From contig NZ_QGLE01000004.1 in assembly GCF_003173035.1 (NCBI RefSeq), positions 236,926 through 300,925 on the forward strand: a stretch of DNA of 64,000 nucleotides, in the 5' to 3' direction. The position numbers and the translations under genes were made by a program. This DNA is from Zavarzinia aquatilis. Its GTDB lineage: Bacteria > Pseudomonadota > Alphaproteobacteria > Zavarziniales > Zavarziniaceae. The notes under the pieces were generated by a model. The model was not told the DNA's origin. It was given only the letters and a program-made list of their open reading frames with translations, and ran no database searches. Position 1 is the first letter of the stretch. Every line of letters begins with the position of its first letter. Of the stretch, positions 48,165 through 57,907 are shown piece after piece.

Positions 48165-49103
48165 TCAGGATGGCGTCCGGCAGGTGATGCCGGGCGCCCC
48201 TTCGCGAATGCCGGTGCCGGCGGTCCCCGCGACGAGGGCGCCCGCGTCCTGCAGCCGGCCGATCACCGCCCGGCCCTTGCCGCCTTCGGCGAAGACCACA
48301 GCCGCCGCCACCTTCGGCCCCATGGAGCCGGCGGCGAAGTCGAGGGCGGCGAGGGCGCGCGGCGCGGCTTCCGTAATGGCGCGGGCTTCGGGGCGGCCCC
48401 AGTCCAGCATCACCGCCTCGACATCGGTCAGCATCATCAGGAGATCGGCGCGCAGGGAGCGGGCGAGCAGGCCGCTGGCCAGATCCTTGTCGATCACCGC
48501 CTCGATCCCCTGCAGGTGGCCGGCCTCGTCGCGGACGACCGGGATGCCGCCGCCCCCGGCGCAGATCACCAGCGCCCCGGCATCGACGAGATCGGCGACG
48601 ATGGGCGCCACCAGGATCTCGGCCGGCGCGGGCGAGGCGACGACGCGGCGCCAGCCCTTGCCATCGCGCGCGACGGCGAAACCCCGCGCCGAGAGCCGGG
48701 CCGCGCCCGCGTCGTCATGGACGGGGCCGATCGGCTTCGTCGGATGCCCGAAGGCGGGATCGCGCGGATCGACCCGGACCTGCGTCAACAGGGTGGCGAC
48801 CCGGCGCGCGGGACCGAGCAGGTTGCGCATTTCCCGCTCGATCAGATAGCCGATCATACCTTCCGACTGGGCGTCGAGCACGTCGAGCGGCTGGTCCCCG
48901 TCGGCCGGCCCCGCCGCCGCCTGCAGGGCAAGGAGGCCGACCTGCGGCCCGTTGCCATGGGTGATCACCAGCTCGTGACCGGCTTCGATCAGGGGGGCGA
49001 GGCTGAGCGCCGCCAGCCTGACGTTGTTTGCCTGATTGGCCGCCGACAGGGCTTCGCCCCGGCGCAGCAGGGCATTGCCGCCAAGGGCCGCGACGATCCG
49101 CAT
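48165..49103 (-). CDS. arcC: Carbamate kinase
   Basis: A 312-residue amino-acid-kinase-fold enzyme: RIVAALGGNALLRRGEALSAANQ at the start, the ITHGNGPQVGLLALQ loop, VVRDEAGHLQGIEAVIDKDLAS further on. It transfers phosphate from carbamoyl phosphate to ADP, yielding ATP, ammonia and carbon dioxide, the energy-yielding last step of the arginine deiminase route. Last gene of arcDABC, 4 bases after arcB. Convergent with the hydrolase gene. Confidence 0.96.
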   Translation of the reverse strand: MRIVAALGGNALLRRGEALSAANQANNVRLAALSLAPLIEAGHELVITHGNGPQVGLLALQAAAGPADGDQPLDVLDAQSEGMIGYLIEREMRNLLGPARRVATLLTQVRVDPRDPAFGHPTKPIGPVHDDAGAARLSARGFAVARDGKGWRRVVASPAPAEILVAPIVADLVDAGALVICAGGGGIPVVRDEAGHLQGIEAVIDKDLASGLLARSLRADLLMMLTDVEAVMLDWGRPEARAITEAAPRALAALDFAAGSMGPKVAAAVVFAEGGKGRAVIGRLQDAGALVAGTAGTGIREGAPGITCRTPS

Positions 49104-49107
49104 GGCG

Positions 49108-50109
49108 TCACGACCCGAGGGTGGCGACGAGGATCGCCTTGATCGTGTGCATCCGGTTCTCGGCCTGATCGAAGACGATGGAGGCGGGCGATTCAAAGAC
49201 GTCGTCGGTGACTTCCATGCAGTCGATGCCGAACTTGCGCGCGATGTCGCGGCCGACCTCGGTCTCGGCGTTGTGGAACGAGGGCAGGCAGTGCATGAAC
49301 TTGACGTAAGGGTTGCCGCTGGCCGCCATGACCTCGCGCGTTACGCGATAGGGCGTCAGCTGGGCGATGCGCTCGGCCCAGATGCTGTCCGGCTCGCCCA
49401 TCGAGACCCAGACGTCGGTATAGAGGAAATCCGCCCCCTTCACCGCCACGCCGATATCCTCGGTCACGGTCAGGCTGCCGCCGTTTTCCGCCGCCGTGCG
49501 GTCCAGGGCCTCGACGAAGCCCGGCTCGGGCCAGAGCGCGCGGGGCGCCGCGATCCGCATGTCGATGCCGACCTTGGCCGCGCCTTCGGCCAGCGAGCGG
49601 GCGACATTGTTGCGCCCGTCGCCGAGGAAGGTGACGGCGAGATCGGACAGATGCTTGTGGGTGAATTCCCGCATGGTCATGAAATCGGCCAGGGTCTGGG
49701 TCGGATGCGACTGGTCGGTCAGGCCGTTGTAGACGGGAACGCCGGCGTGACGCGCCAGCTCCTCGGCGATCGACTGGCCGAAGCCCCGGTATTCGATGGC
49801 GTCGTAGATGCGGCCCAGCACCCGCGCCGTGTCCTTCATGGATTCCTTGTGGCCGATCTGCGAGCCCGATGGGCCGAGATAGGTCACATGGGCGCCCTGA
49901 TCATAGGCCGCGACTTCGAAACCGGTGCGGGTGCGGGTCGAATCCTTCTCGAAGATCAGGGCGATGTTCTTCCGCGTCAGGCGCGGCACCTCGAAGCCAC
50001 CGTATTTGGCCGACTTCAGCTCCTGCGCGAGGCGCAGGAGGAAGCGGATTTCGGCGGGCGAGAAATCGGCGAGGGTCAGGACGCTGCGGCCCCGCAGGTT
50101 GATCGGCAT
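49108..50109 (-). CDS. arcB: Ornithine carbamoyltransferase (catabolic)
   Basis: A 333-residue transcarbamoylase with the carbamoyl-phosphate motif [12 protein letters not shown] (about 54-65), [16 protein letters not shown], and the ornithine loop MHCLPSFHN. In arc operons it runs in the phosphorolytic direction, splitting citrulline to ornithine and carbamoyl phosphate. It is 16 bases from arcA and 4 from arcC. Its length and the operon point to the catabolic ArcB rather than anabolic ArgF. Confidence 0.96.
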   Translation of the reverse strand: MPINLRGRSVLTLADFSPAEIRFLLRLAQELKSAKYGGFEVPRLTRKNIALIFEKDSTRTRTGFEVAAYDQGAHVTYLGPSGSQIGHKESMKDTARVLGRIYDAIEYRGFGQSIAEELARHAGVPVYNGLTDQSHPTQTLADFMTMREFTHKHLSDLAVTFLGDGRNNVARSLAEGAAKVGIDMRIAAPRALWPEPGFVEALDRTAAENGGSLTVTEDIGVAVKGADFLYTDVWVSMGEPDSIWAERIAQLTPYRVTREVMAASGNPYVKFMHCLPSFHNAETEVGRDIARKFGIDCMEVTDDVFESPASIVFDQAENRMHTIKAILVATLGS

Positions 50110-50125
50110 GGCATATCCTCTCGTG

Positions 50126-51346
50126 TCAGGCGGGGTCGCGCAGGATCGGGCAGGTCATGCAGTGGCCGCCGCCGCGTCCCCGGCCCAGTTCCGAGCCTTC
50201 GATGGTGATGACCTCCACCCCGTCGCGGCGCAGCAGGGTGTTGGTATAGACGTTGCGGTCGTAGGCGATGACGACGCCGGGGGCGAGGGCGACGACATTG
50301 TTGCCGTCGTCCCATTGCTCGCGCTCGGCCTGATAGGCATCGCCGCCGGTCTCGATGACATGCAGTTTGCGCACCCCGATGGCCTCCGCCACCACCTCGA
50401 CGAAGGGCCTTGCATCCTCGCGCACGGCGATGCCCGAGGGCGAGGGCGCGGCCTCGATCACGAAGCTGCGGATGCGGTCGACGACCGCGGGGAAGCGCGT
50501 CACCTTGTCGTGGTCGCAGAAGGTGAAGACCGTGTCGAGATGCATGAAGCTGCGGTCGCGCGGCATCAGGGCGGCGACGACCCGGGCCGCGCCGCCGGAA
50601 TTCAGCAGCCGCGCCGCGAGATGGGCGACGGCCTGGGGGGTCGTCCGCTCGCCCATGCCGATCAGCACGACGCCGTTGCCGACCGGCATGACATCGCCGC
50701 CCTCGATGGTCGAGAGCCGCGGATCGCTGTCCACGTCGTCGAGCCAGAAAGGAAAGCCGGCGTCACGGAACCGCGGGTGGAAGCGATAGACGGCGGCGAC
50801 ATTGGCCGCCTCCTGGCGACGGGCCGGCCAGAATGGCCGCGCCACCGCCGCCCCGCCATAGACCCAGAACGAGCTGTCCCGGGTGAAGAGCTGGTTCGGC
50901 AGCGGCGCGAGCACGAAATCCTTCGGCTCCATCGCATTGGCCGTCAACCCCTTGGGCAGGAAGGGCAGCTCGGCCCGGGCGATGCCGCCGACCAGCACTT
51001 CGGAAAGCTGGGCGGCCGGCATCTCGTCGAGCCAGGCGCGCAGTTCCTCGGCGAAATCGAGGCCGACGATGGCGGGCGCCACCCGTCGGTCGAGCAGCCA
51101 GTGGCGGGCTTCGGGGCTGGCCATGGTCTCGGCCAGCAGCTGTCCGAACAGATGGACGACCACGCCCCGCTCACGCATGGCGTCGACGAAGGCGTCGTGT
51201 TCCTGCCGCGCCTTCTTCACCCACAGCACGTCGTCGAACAGCAGCGCGTGGCAATTGTCGGGCGTCAGCCGGCGCAGGGACAGATCCGGCCGGTGCACGA
51301 TCACCTCGCGCAGGCGGCCGATCTCGGAATGAACACCGAGTTGCAT
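50126..51346 (-). CDS. arcA: Arginine deiminase
   Basis: A 406-residue enzyme with the pentein fold. [20 protein letters not shown] forms the N-terminus; [12 protein letters not shown] and FHPRF are core motifs, [11 protein letters not shown] carries the catalytic histidine region, and the nucleophilic cysteine is in [10 protein letters not shown] near the C-terminus. It converts arginine to citrulline and ammonia, the first step of the pathway. It is 24 bases from arcD and 16 from arcB. Confidence 0.98.
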   Translation of the reverse strand: MQLGVHSEIGRLREVIVHRPDLSLRRLTPDNCHALLFDDVLWVKKARQEHDAFVDAMRERGVVVHLFGQLLAETMASPEARHWLLDRRVAPAIVGLDFAEELRAWLDEMPAAQLSEVLVGGIARAELPFLPKGLTANAMEPKDFVLAPLPNQLFTRDSSFWVYGGAAVARPFWPARRQEAANVAAVYRFHPRFRDAGFPFWLDDVDSDPRLSTIEGGDVMPVGNGVVLIGMGERTTPQAVAHLAARLLNSGGAARVVAALMPRDRSFMHLDTVFTFCDHDKVTRFPAVVDRIRSFVIEAAPSPSGIAVREDARPFVEVVAEAIGVRKLHVIETGGDAYQAEREQWDDGNNVVALAPGVVIAYDRNVYTNTLLRRDGVEVITIEGSELGRGRGGGHCMTCPILRDPA

Positions 51347-51370
51347 GATATGCGATCTCCTTCGCCGGGG

Positions 51371-52765
51371 TCAGAGCGGGCTGATGTCGCCGTGCCAGAT
51401 CAGATAGGCGGCGGCGATGCCGGCGACCACGAGGCCGACGGCGATCAGCGCCTCGACCGCGGTGAAGGCGCGGCCGCCCTGTTCCTGACGGGCCTTCATG
51501 TAGACGAGGATGCCCGGGGCATAGAGCATGGCGCACATGAAGATATAGGTCGGGCCGGCGGCATAGATCAGCCACAGGCCATAGACCGTGGCCAGCAGCC
51601 CGACGAAGAGGGCGCCCAGCCGCGACTCGCCCGGCCGGTAGCTCTCGCCGGTCAGGGCCAGCTTGGCGGCGAAGGCGCCGGAGAAGACATAGGGCACCAG
51701 GATCGCCGAGGAGGCGATGTAGAACAGCGCCTGATAGGTGCTCTGCGCGAACAGGGTCACGATCAGGAAGACCTGGACGAGACCGTTGGTGATCCACAGC
51801 GAGGTGGCGGGCACGCCCTTGTCATTCTCGCCCGCGAAGAAGCGCGGCATGGTGCCGTCCTTGGCCGCCGCGAAGGGAATTTCCGCCGCCAGCAGGGTCC
51901 AGGCGAGGAAGGCGCCGAGCACCGAGACGACGACCGCGATATTGATCACCACCGCGCCCCAGGGCCCGACGACATGTTCGAGCACGCCGGCCATCGACGG
52001 GTTCTTGAGGCCGGCCAGTTCGGGCTGGGTCATGATGCCGGCGGACAGCAGCGAGACGAGGGCATAGAGCGCGAGGCAGGTCAGGAAACCGATGACCGTC
52101 GCCCGGCCGATGTCGGCCCGGTGTTCGGCCCGGCTCGATTCCACGCTGGCGCCTTCGATGCCGATGAAGACCCAGAGGGTGACCAGCATCGTGCTCTTCA
52201 CCTGGTTCATCACCGATCCGAGATCGGCATTGCCCGCGCCCGACAGGTCGAGGGTGAAGGTGTCCATCTTGAAGGCGACGACGGCGACCGCGACGAAGAG
52301 CACGATCGGCGCGATCTTGGCGACCGTCGTGATCAGATTGACCGCCGCCGCCTGACGCACGCCGCCCAGGATCAGGAAATGGATGGCCCACAGCACGACC
52401 GAGGCCCCGACGACCGCCTGCCAGGTGTTGCCGTCGCCGAACACCGGCACGAAATAGGCGAGCGCGGAGAACAGCACCACGGCATAGGAGACATTGCCGA
52501 TCCAGGCCGACAGCCAGTAGCCCCAGGCGCTGTTGAAACCGAGGAAGTTACCAAAGCCCGCGCGGGCATAGGCATAGGGGCCGGCGTCGAGTTCCGGCCG
52601 CCGGGTGGCGAGGGCGCGGTAGACGAGGACGAGGGCCAGCATCCCGACGGCGGTGATGCCCCAGCCGATCATGATCGCCTGCGGCCCCGCGCCATTGGCC
52701 ATGTTCTGCGGCAGGCTGAACACGCCCGCGCCGACCATCGAGCCGACGACGATGGCGGACAACAT
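51371..52765 (-). CDS. arcD: Arginine:ornithine antiporter (APC family), 5' end disrupted by a frameshift
   Basis: A membrane protein of at least 464 residues with about twelve helices, starting SAIVVGSMVGAGVFSLPQNMANG, the APC basic-amino-acid antiporter signature. Placed first in an arc operon, it should exchange arginine for ornithine. The first in-frame ATG is at 52765, inside the usual N-terminus. A far better start, ATG at 52827 with an AGAGGA ribosome site, lies in a different frame. Its product MTVTTHATGLRSVEK would join this frame as ...VEKKKLHLGMLSA if a run of six A residues (on the minus strand, 52782-52787) had a seventh, or by a one-base slip. Confidence 0.85.
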   Translation of the reverse strand: MLSAIVVGSMVGAGVFSLPQNMANGAGPQAIMIGWGITAVGMLALVLVYRALATRRPELDAGPYAYARAGFGNFLGFNSAWGYWLSAWIGNVSYAVVLFSALAYFVPVFGDGNTWQAVVGASVVLWAIHFLILGGVRQAAAVNLITTVAKIAPIVLFVAVAVVAFKMDTFTLDLSGAGNADLGSVMNQVKSTMLVTLWVFIGIEGASVESSRAEHRADIGRATVIGFLTCLALYALVSLLSAGIMTQPELAGLKNPSMAGVLEHVVGPWGAVVINIAVVVSVLGAFLAWTLLAAEIPFAAAKDGTMPRFFAGENDKGVPATSLWITNGLVQVFLIVTLFAQSTYQALFYIASSAILVPYVFSGAFAAKLALTGESYRPGESRLGALFVGLLATVYGLWLIYAAGPTYIFMCAMLYAPGILVYMKARQEQGGRAFTAVEALIAVGLVVAGIAAAYLIWHGDISPL

Positions 52766-52853
52766 GCCGAGATGGAGCTTCTTTTTTCGACCGAGCGCAA
52801 CCCGGTCGCGTGGGTGGTCACCGTCATGGTGCGTATCCTCTTGTTCTTTTTGC

Positions 52854-52869
52854 TCAACCTTTGGGTTGA
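52854..52869. promoter_or_regulatory. Small inverted repeat ahead of arcD
   Basis: TCAACC-TTTG-GGTTGA, with 6-bp perfect arms, lies about 27 bases before the proposed arcD ATG and 35 downstream of the FNR-type box. The expected transcription start (about 52870 if the FNR site acts at -41.5) would fall at its edge, so it could be a second operator or a leader hairpin. Confidence 0.35.
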
Positions 52870-52904
52870 TTTGACGAGGATTGGCCCAAGGTGGCGCTAT
52901 TGCG

Positions 52905-52918
52905 TTGATCAGGATCAA
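52905..52918 (-). promoter_or_regulatory. FNR/Anr-type box of the arc operon
   Basis: TTGAT-CAGG-ATCAA matches the FNR-family consensus (TTGAT-N4-ATCAA) perfectly. It lies about 78 bases upstream of the ATG at 52827. With the site centred at -41.5 a start would fall near 52870, a normal class II layout. Anaerobic activation of arginine deiminase operons by FNR/Anr is well known in other bacteria. Confidence 0.85.
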
Positions 52919-53025
52919 GGCGCCATCGGTCGGATCATGGGCCGGGTACCCGCCGGGGCAGGCGCGTGCGATCACGAGGCCATGGCGGCCCCGGCGCGGG
53001 GCCCGCGGAATGAAACGGCCTGCGG

Positions 53026-53544
53026 CTACGCCGGGCGGTTCAGGACCGCCTCATAGACGGCAAGATCGGCGACCGAGAAGCAGCAGAAAAAGATATCGCT
53101 CAGGCGGGTGATTCCCGCGGCGGTATCCCTCACCGTCCGCACCGCGACCTGGGCCGCCGCCTCGATCGGATAGCCGAAGATGCCGGTGCTGATCGAAGGA
53201 AAGGCGATGGTCGCGATTTCGTGGCGCGCCGCGACTTCGAGCGACCGGCGGTAACAGGCGGCGAGAAGCTCCGCCTCGCCGTTCGCGCCGCCGCGCCAGA
53301 CCGGCCCCACGGTGTGGATGATGAATTTGGCCGGCAGGCGATAGCCCCTGGTCAGCTTGGCGTCGCCCGTCTTGCAACCGCCGAGCAGGCGGCATTCGTG
53401 GACGAGATCGGGCCCCGCCGCCCGGTGGATCGCCCCGTCCACGCCGCCGCCGCCAAGCAATGACGAATTGGCGGCATTGACGATGGCATCGACCGTCAGC
53501 CTGGTGATGTCCGACCGGATGGCGTGCAGGCGGACATCCGCCAT
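53026..53544 (-). CDS. Macro-domain protein (O-acetyl-ADP-ribose deacetylase-like)
   Basis: A 172-residue macro domain. [27 protein letters not shown] holds the conserved ADP-ribose-binding Asn and the [10 protein letters not shown] loop, and [19 protein letters not shown] holds the second phosphate loop. Such proteins hydrolyse O-acetyl-ADP-ribose or remove ADP-ribose from proteins. The ATG at 53544 ([12 protein letters not shown]) fits the family; longer upstream sequence overlaps dxs. It lies 7 bases after dxs and may be cotranscribed. Confidence 0.92.
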   Translation of the reverse strand: MADVRLHAIRSDITRLTVDAIVNAANSSLLGGGGVDGAIHRAAGPDLVHECRLLGGCKTGDAKLTRGYRLPAKFIIHTVGPVWRGGANGEAELLAACYRRSLEVAARHEIATIAFPSISTGIFGYPIEAAAQVAVRTVRDTAAGITRLSDIFFCCFSVADLAVYEAVLNRPA

Positions 53545-53551
53545 GGCACGG

Positions 53552-55480
53552 TCAGGCCCGCGCCTTGGCCGCTTCCTCGCCCAGCGCCGCCAGAGCCTCG
53601 GCGAGGATGTGGCGGGCGTTGAGGCCGGCCGTGTCATACATGGCGTGCGGGCTGTCCTGGTCGAGGAAGAGGTCGGGCAGAACCATGGGCCGCACCTTCA
53701 GCCCGCGGTCCAGCAGGCCGGCGCGGGCAAGGAAATGCAGCACGAAGCTGGAGAAACCGCCGACCGAGCCTTCCTCGACCGTGATCAGCACTTCATGCTC
53801 GCGGGCGAGGCGGCGGATCAGCTCCTCGTCGAGCGGCTTGGCGAAACGGGCGTCGGCGACGGTCGCCGAGATGCCGCGCGCGGCCAGCGCATCGGCGGCC
53901 TTCAGCGCCTCGCCGAGACGGGTGCCGAGGGAGAGGATGGCGACACGGCTGCCCTCGCGCACCACGCGGCCCTTGCCGACCTCGAGCGGCTGAAGGTCTG
54001 CCGGGATATCGACGCCGACGCCTTCGCCGCGCGGAAAGCGGAAGGCGGAAGGCGCGTCGTCGATCGCGGCCGAGGTCGCGACCATGCGCGCCAGTTCCGC
54101 CTCGTCCGACGGCGCCATGATCACGAAATTCGGCAGGCAGCCGAGATAGGCGAGATCGAAGGAGCCGGCATGGGTGGCGCCATCGGCCCCGACGAGGCCG
54201 GCGCGGTCGATGGCGAAACGCACCGGCAGCTTCTGGATGGCGACGTCATGCACCACCTGGTCGTAGCCGCGCTGCAGGAAGGTGGAATAGAGCGCGCAGA
54301 CCGGTTTCAGCCCTTCCGTCGCCATGCCGGCGGCGAAGGTGACGGCGTGCTGTTCAGCGATGCCGACATCGAAGCAGCGCTTCGGGAACCGCTCGCCGAA
54401 CCGGTCGAGACCGGTGCCCGACGGCATGGCGCCCGTGATGGCGACGATCTTCTCGTCCTTTTCGGCGAGGTGGATCAGCGCGTCGGAGAAGACCCGCGTG
54501 TATTGCGGGGCGTTGGGCTTGGCCTTGACCTGCGCGCCGGTCGCGACGTCGAAGCGGACGACCCCGTGATATTTGTCGGCGGCGGCTTCGGCGGGCGGAT
54601 AGCCCTTGCCCTTCTGGGTGATGACATGGACGAGGATCGGGCCGTTGCCGGCGTCGCGCGCATTGCGCAGCACGGGCAACAGATGCTCGAGATTATGGCC
54701 GTCGATCGGGCCGACGTAATAGAAGCCCAGTTCCTCGAACAGGGTGCCGCCGCCCGAGGCCATGCCCCGGGCATATTCTTCCGCCCGCTTCGCCGTGCGC
54801 TCGAAGCTCTTGGGGAAGCGCTGCATCATCTGCTTGGCGAGGCTGCGGAAATTGACGTAGGAACGCGACGACATCAGCCGCGCCAGATAGGCGCTCATGG
54901 CGCCGACGGGCGGGGCGATCGACATGTCGTTGTCGTTCAGGATGACGATCAGGCGGCTGTCCATCGAGCCCGCGTTGTTCATCGCCTCATAGGCCATGCC
55001 GGCCGACATGGCGCCATCGCCGATCACCGCGATCACATGGTTGTCGCCGCCCTGAAGGTCGCGCGCCACCGCCATGCCGAGTCCGGCCGAGATCGAGGTC
55101 GAGGAATGGGCGGCGCCGAAGGGGTCGTATTCGCTTTCCGCCCGCTTGGTGAAGCCGGACAGGCCGCCGCCCTGGCGCAGGGTGCGGATGCGGTCGCGGC
55201 GATGGGTCAGGATCTTGTGCGGATAGGCCTGATGGCCGACATCCCAGATCAGCCGGTCGGCCGGCGTGTCGAAGACGTAATGCAGGGCGACGGTCAGTTC
55301 GATCACGCCGAGGCCGGCACCGAGGTGGCCTCCGGTGATGGAGACGGCGTCGATCGTCTCGGCGCGCAATTCGGCGGCGAGTTGGGGCAGATCCTCCTCG
55401 GCCAGCTTGCGCAGATCCTCCGGCCCGGAAACCTGGTCCAGGAGAGGGGTGAGCGGCGGACTGATCGACACCGTGTTCAT
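53552..55480 (-). CDS. dxs: 1-deoxy-D-xylulose-5-phosphate synthase
   Basis: A 642-residue thiamine-diphosphate enzyme, the first step of the MEP isoprenoid path. [18 protein letters not shown] is the ThDP-Mg motif; [16 protein letters not shown] and the C-terminal transketolase half ([31 protein letters not shown]) are complete. It follows ispA by 18 bases, a common order xseB-ispA-dxs in alphaproteobacteria. Confidence 0.98.
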   Translation of the reverse strand: MNTVSISPPLTPLLDQVSGPEDLRKLAEEDLPQLAAELRAETIDAVSITGGHLGAGLGVIELTVALHYVFDTPADRLIWDVGHQAYPHKILTHRRDRIRTLRQGGGLSGFTKRAESEYDPFGAAHSSTSISAGLGMAVARDLQGGDNHVIAVIGDGAMSAGMAYEAMNNAGSMDSRLIVILNDNDMSIAPPVGAMSAYLARLMSSRSYVNFRSLAKQMMQRFPKSFERTAKRAEEYARGMASGGGTLFEELGFYYVGPIDGHNLEHLLPVLRNARDAGNGPILVHVITQKGKGYPPAEAAADKYHGVVRFDVATGAQVKAKPNAPQYTRVFSDALIHLAEKDEKIVAITGAMPSGTGLDRFGERFPKRCFDVGIAEQHAVTFAAGMATEGLKPVCALYSTFLQRGYDQVVHDVAIQKLPVRFAIDRAGLVGADGATHAGSFDLAYLGCLPNFVIMAPSDEAELARMVATSAAIDDAPSAFRFPRGEGVGVDIPADLQPLEVGKGRVVREGSRVAILSLGTRLGEALKAADALAARGISATVADARFAKPLDEELIRRLAREHEVLITVEEGSVGGFSSFVLHFLARAGLLDRGLKVRPMVLPDLFLDQDSPHAMYDTAGLNARHILAEALAALGEEAAKARA

Positions 55481-55498
55481 GTCCTCAAAGCGACCGGT

Positions 55499-56419
55499 TC
55501 AGGATTTGCGGTCGACGACGAAACGCGCCAGCGCGGTCAGGCGGTCGGCCCGGCTGCCGAACATGGCGACATGGTTCACCGCCTGTTCGGCCAGACGTTC
55601 GGCCTGCGCCCGCGCGCGCTCCACCCCGAGGATGGAAACGAAGGTGGCCTTGCCGCGGGCCGCGTCCTTAGCCACGGCCTTGCCGGTATTCTCCACCCGG
55701 CCCTCGACATCCAGGAGATCGTCGGTGATCTGGAAGGCGAGGCCGAGGTCATGGGCATAGGCGCGCAGGGCGGTGCGCGCCTCCGGGCTGGCCCGGCCGA
55801 GCACCGCGCCCATTTCGGCGGCGGCCTGAATCAGCGCGCCCGTCTTCATTTTCTGCATCCTGGTGACCTGGCCGAGGTCGAAATCGGCCCCCGGCACTTC
55901 GGCCGCGAGGTCGAGAACCTGCCCGCCCACCATGCCATGGGGGCCGGAGGCCTGGGCGAGAATCGCCACCAATTCGAGGCGGACGCGCGGATCGTCATGG
56001 GTGTCGGGCGCGGCCAGCAGGTCGAAGGCATAGGTCAGCAGGGCATCGCCGGCCAGCACCGCCGTCGCCTCGTCGAACGCCTTGTGCACCGTCGGCTTGC
56101 CCCGGCGCAGGTCGTCGTCGTCCATCGACGGCAGGTCGTCATGGACGAGGCTGTAGCAATGCACGCATTCGAGCGCGGCGGCGGCCCGCAAGGCGCACGA
56201 CCGTTTCACGTCGAAAATCCCCGCCGCCTCGAGGGTGAGGAACGGGCGCAGGCGCTTGCCGCCCGACAGGGTGGCATAGCGCATGGCTTCGAGGAGACGC
56301 GCCTCCGGCCCGATGACGGGCGGCAGCAGGCGCTCCAGCGCCTTTTCGATATCGCTCGCGGCCTCGGCCAGGGCGGGCGACAGGATGTCTTCGGTCATCG
56401 GGGAATCATCAGCCGGCAT
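55499..56419 (-). CDS. ispA: Farnesyl diphosphate synthase
   Basis: A 306-residue short-chain prenyltransferase. The first aspartate motif is DDLPSMDDDD (about 97-106), with the two-residue insertion typical of bacterial FPP synthases; the second is DDLLD, near 230. GGKRLRPFL binds IPP. It makes FPP for IspB and undecaprenyl synthesis. ATG at 56419 follows a GAAGG ribosome site and overlaps the xseB stop by 11 bases; another ATG at 56398 has no such site. Confidence 0.96.
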   Translation of the reverse strand: MPADDSPMTEDILSPALAEAASDIEKALERLLPPVIGPEARLLEAMRYATLSGGKRLRPFLTLEAAGIFDVKRSCALRAAAALECVHCYSLVHDDLPSMDDDDLRRGKPTVHKAFDEATAVLAGDALLTYAFDLLAAPDTHDDPRVRLELVAILAQASGPHGMVGGQVLDLAAEVPGADFDLGQVTRMQKMKTGALIQAAAEMGAVLGRASPEARTALRAYAHDLGLAFQITDDLLDVEGRVENTGKAVAKDAARGKATFVSILGVERARAQAERLAEQAVNHVAMFGSRADRLTALARFVVDRKS

Positions 56420-56696
56420 CGAAAGCCTTCGTCGAAAGTTCGCCGTCGGGCCCGGCCACGATGGCCTCGACCCTGGCCTTGGCCTGGGCCAGTTTCGCCT
56501 CGCAATGGCGCTTCAGCAGGGCGCCCCGGCCATAGGTCTCGATCGACGCCTCGAGGTCGACGCGGCCGTCCTCGAGCTGGCGCACGATCGCCTCCAGCTC
56601 GCGCAGCGCCGCCTCGAAGCTGAGGGCGGCGATATCGGCGGGCAGGGCGTCGGCGGGCAAGGCGTCTTTGGGCGGCATCTGGGAGTCGGCAGGCAT
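56409..56696 (-). CDS. xseB: Exodeoxyribonuclease VII small subunit
   Basis: A 95-residue protein with the XseB helical hairpin: LSFEAALRELEAIVRQLEDGRVDLEASIETYGRGALLKRHCE, quoted here by its start LSFEAALRELEAIV and end YGRGALLKRHCE. It forms the regulatory subunit of the single-strand DNA exonuclease with XseA, not seen here. ATG at 56696 has a GAGGG site; the N-terminal 25 residues are Pro/Ala-rich and vary in the family. First in xseB-ispA-dxs. Confidence 0.92.
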   Translation of the reverse strand: MPADSQMPPKDALPADALPADIAALSFEAALRELEAIVRQLEDGRVDLEASIETYGRGALLKRHCEAKLAQAKARVEAIVAGPDGELSTKAFDAG

Positions 56697-56891
56697 ATCG
56701 CCCTCGGTTGACCTACGGCACGGGCGGGGACCGGGGCCCGCCACTTCGATGTCCTAACCGCCTTGGGCGGGTCTGACAAGCCGGAACAGGTCCAGCCTGT
56801 CCCACGGGCCGGGCGGAATCGTCGCGCGGCGGGCCGCCGTCTTCCCGCCCCGGCCCTGCCGTGCTAGGCAGAAGCGGAAGGAGCGCGGGGC

Positions 56892-57293
56892 ATGAAGCGG
56901 CAGCCAGCGACGGAAAGACGGAACGGCAGGGCCCTGCGCGCGCGCATCGCCCTCGTCGCGGCCCTGCTTTTGTTCCTTCAGCCGCTGACGACGGCGCTTG
57001 CCGCCGATACACCACTGGGCCGGCTGGCCGCCCTGATGGGGCCGCTGTGCACCACCCAGATTCCGGGGCCTGGCGGCGCCCCGGCCAAGGCCCCGGCGGG
57101 CAACCCGGGCGGCGCCAGTTGCTGCCTGCCGGGCTGCCCGATGTTGGGCGGCTTGTCCGAAGCGGTGGCTCCGCTGCCGGGACCGCCGGTCCGGACCGCG
57201 CGGGCACCGGATGTCATCGCGCCCGCGACGGGGGTCAAGGCGCCGGCCGCGACCGCCTGGCGGCAGCCCCGGGCCCCGCCGCCCTCGGCCTGA
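56892..57293 (+). CDS. Small exported Cys/Pro-rich protein (DUF2946-like)
   Basis: A 133-residue protein with a signal sequence (ARIALVAALLLFLQPLTTALAA, about residues 17-38) and a mature part carrying CTTQI and CCLPGCPM cysteines, separated by Pro/Ala/Gly-rich stretches. The pattern recalls small DUF2946-type proteins linked to copper handling. The next gene, 59 bases on, is a copper chaperone, which supports this. The assignment is by pattern and context only. Confidence 0.55.
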   Translation: MKRQPATERRNGRALRARIALVAALLLFLQPLTTALAADTPLGRLAALMGPLCTTQIPGPGGAPAKAPAGNPGGASCCLPGCPMLGGLSEAVAPLPGPPVRTARAPDVIAPATGVKAPAATAWRQPRAPPPSA

Positions 57294-57352
57294 CCTCATC
57301 GCGCCCATCCCATCATTTCGGCCCGTCACGGGCCAAACCGACAGGTCATGCC

Positions 57353-57862
57353 ATGTCCTTTTCCCTTATCCGCGCGGCCGCCTTCGCCCTCGCGGCGCTC
57401 AGCCTTTCCGCTCCCGCCTTCGCCCATGAGTTCGAGGCCGGCACTCTCGAGGTCGTCCATCCCTGGTCGCGGGCGACCCCCGCGGGTGCCAAGGTCGCCG
57501 GCGGCTTCTTCAAGGTCGAGAACAAGGGCGATGCGCCCGACCGTCTGCTGTCGGTCGCCAGCGATGTCGCCGAAAAGGCCCAAATCCACGAAATGACCAT
57601 GACCGCCGAGGGCATGGCCTCAATGAATCAGGTGACGGGCGGCGTCGAGATCGCGCCGGGCGCGACCCTCGAACTGAAGCCCGGCAGCTATCACGTCATG
57701 TTCATCGGCCTGAAGAAGCCGCTGGTCGAGGGCGAGAAGTTCAAGGCCACGCTGAACTTCGAGAAGGCGGGCACGGTCGAGGTCGAATTCGTTGTCGGCC
57801 CGCTCGGCGGCACCTCTGGCCATGGCGAGGAGCAGGGCCACAATCACGGCACCATGCAGTGA
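57353..57862 (+). CDS. Periplasmic copper chaperone PCu(A)C
   Basis: A 169-residue protein with a signal peptide (residues 1-24, cut after APAFA) and the PCuAC domain: VHPWSRATPAGAKVAGGFFKVEN, then the copper-binding H-x-M-x10-M-x21-H-x-M pattern seen as IHEMTM...GMASM...YHVMFIG. A His-rich tail (GHGEEQGHNHGTM) adds metal ligands. It passes Cu(I) to the cytochrome oxidase CuA site. The ATG at 57353 gives MSFSLIRAAAF. Confidence 0.93.
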   Translation: MSFSLIRAAAFALAALSLSAPAFAHEFEAGTLEVVHPWSRATPAGAKVAGGFFKVENKGDAPDRLLSVASDVAEKAQIHEMTMTAEGMASMNQVTGGVEIAPGATLELKPGSYHVMFIGLKKPLVEGEKFKATLNFEKAGTVEVEFVVGPLGGTSGHGEEQGHNHGTMQ

Positions 57863-57868
57863 TGGCGC

Positions 57869-57894
57869 GGGCGGGGGCGGTATCGCCCCCGCCC
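57869..57894. terminator. Bidirectional hairpin between copper chaperone and deacetylase genes
   Basis: An 11-bp stem GGGCGGGGGCG / CGCCCCCGCCC with loop GTAT sits in the 45-base gap between two convergent genes. No T tract. Its place and strength suggest it ends both transcripts. Confidence 0.65.
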
Positions 57895-57907
57895 CGTCAT
57901 TGGCGGA

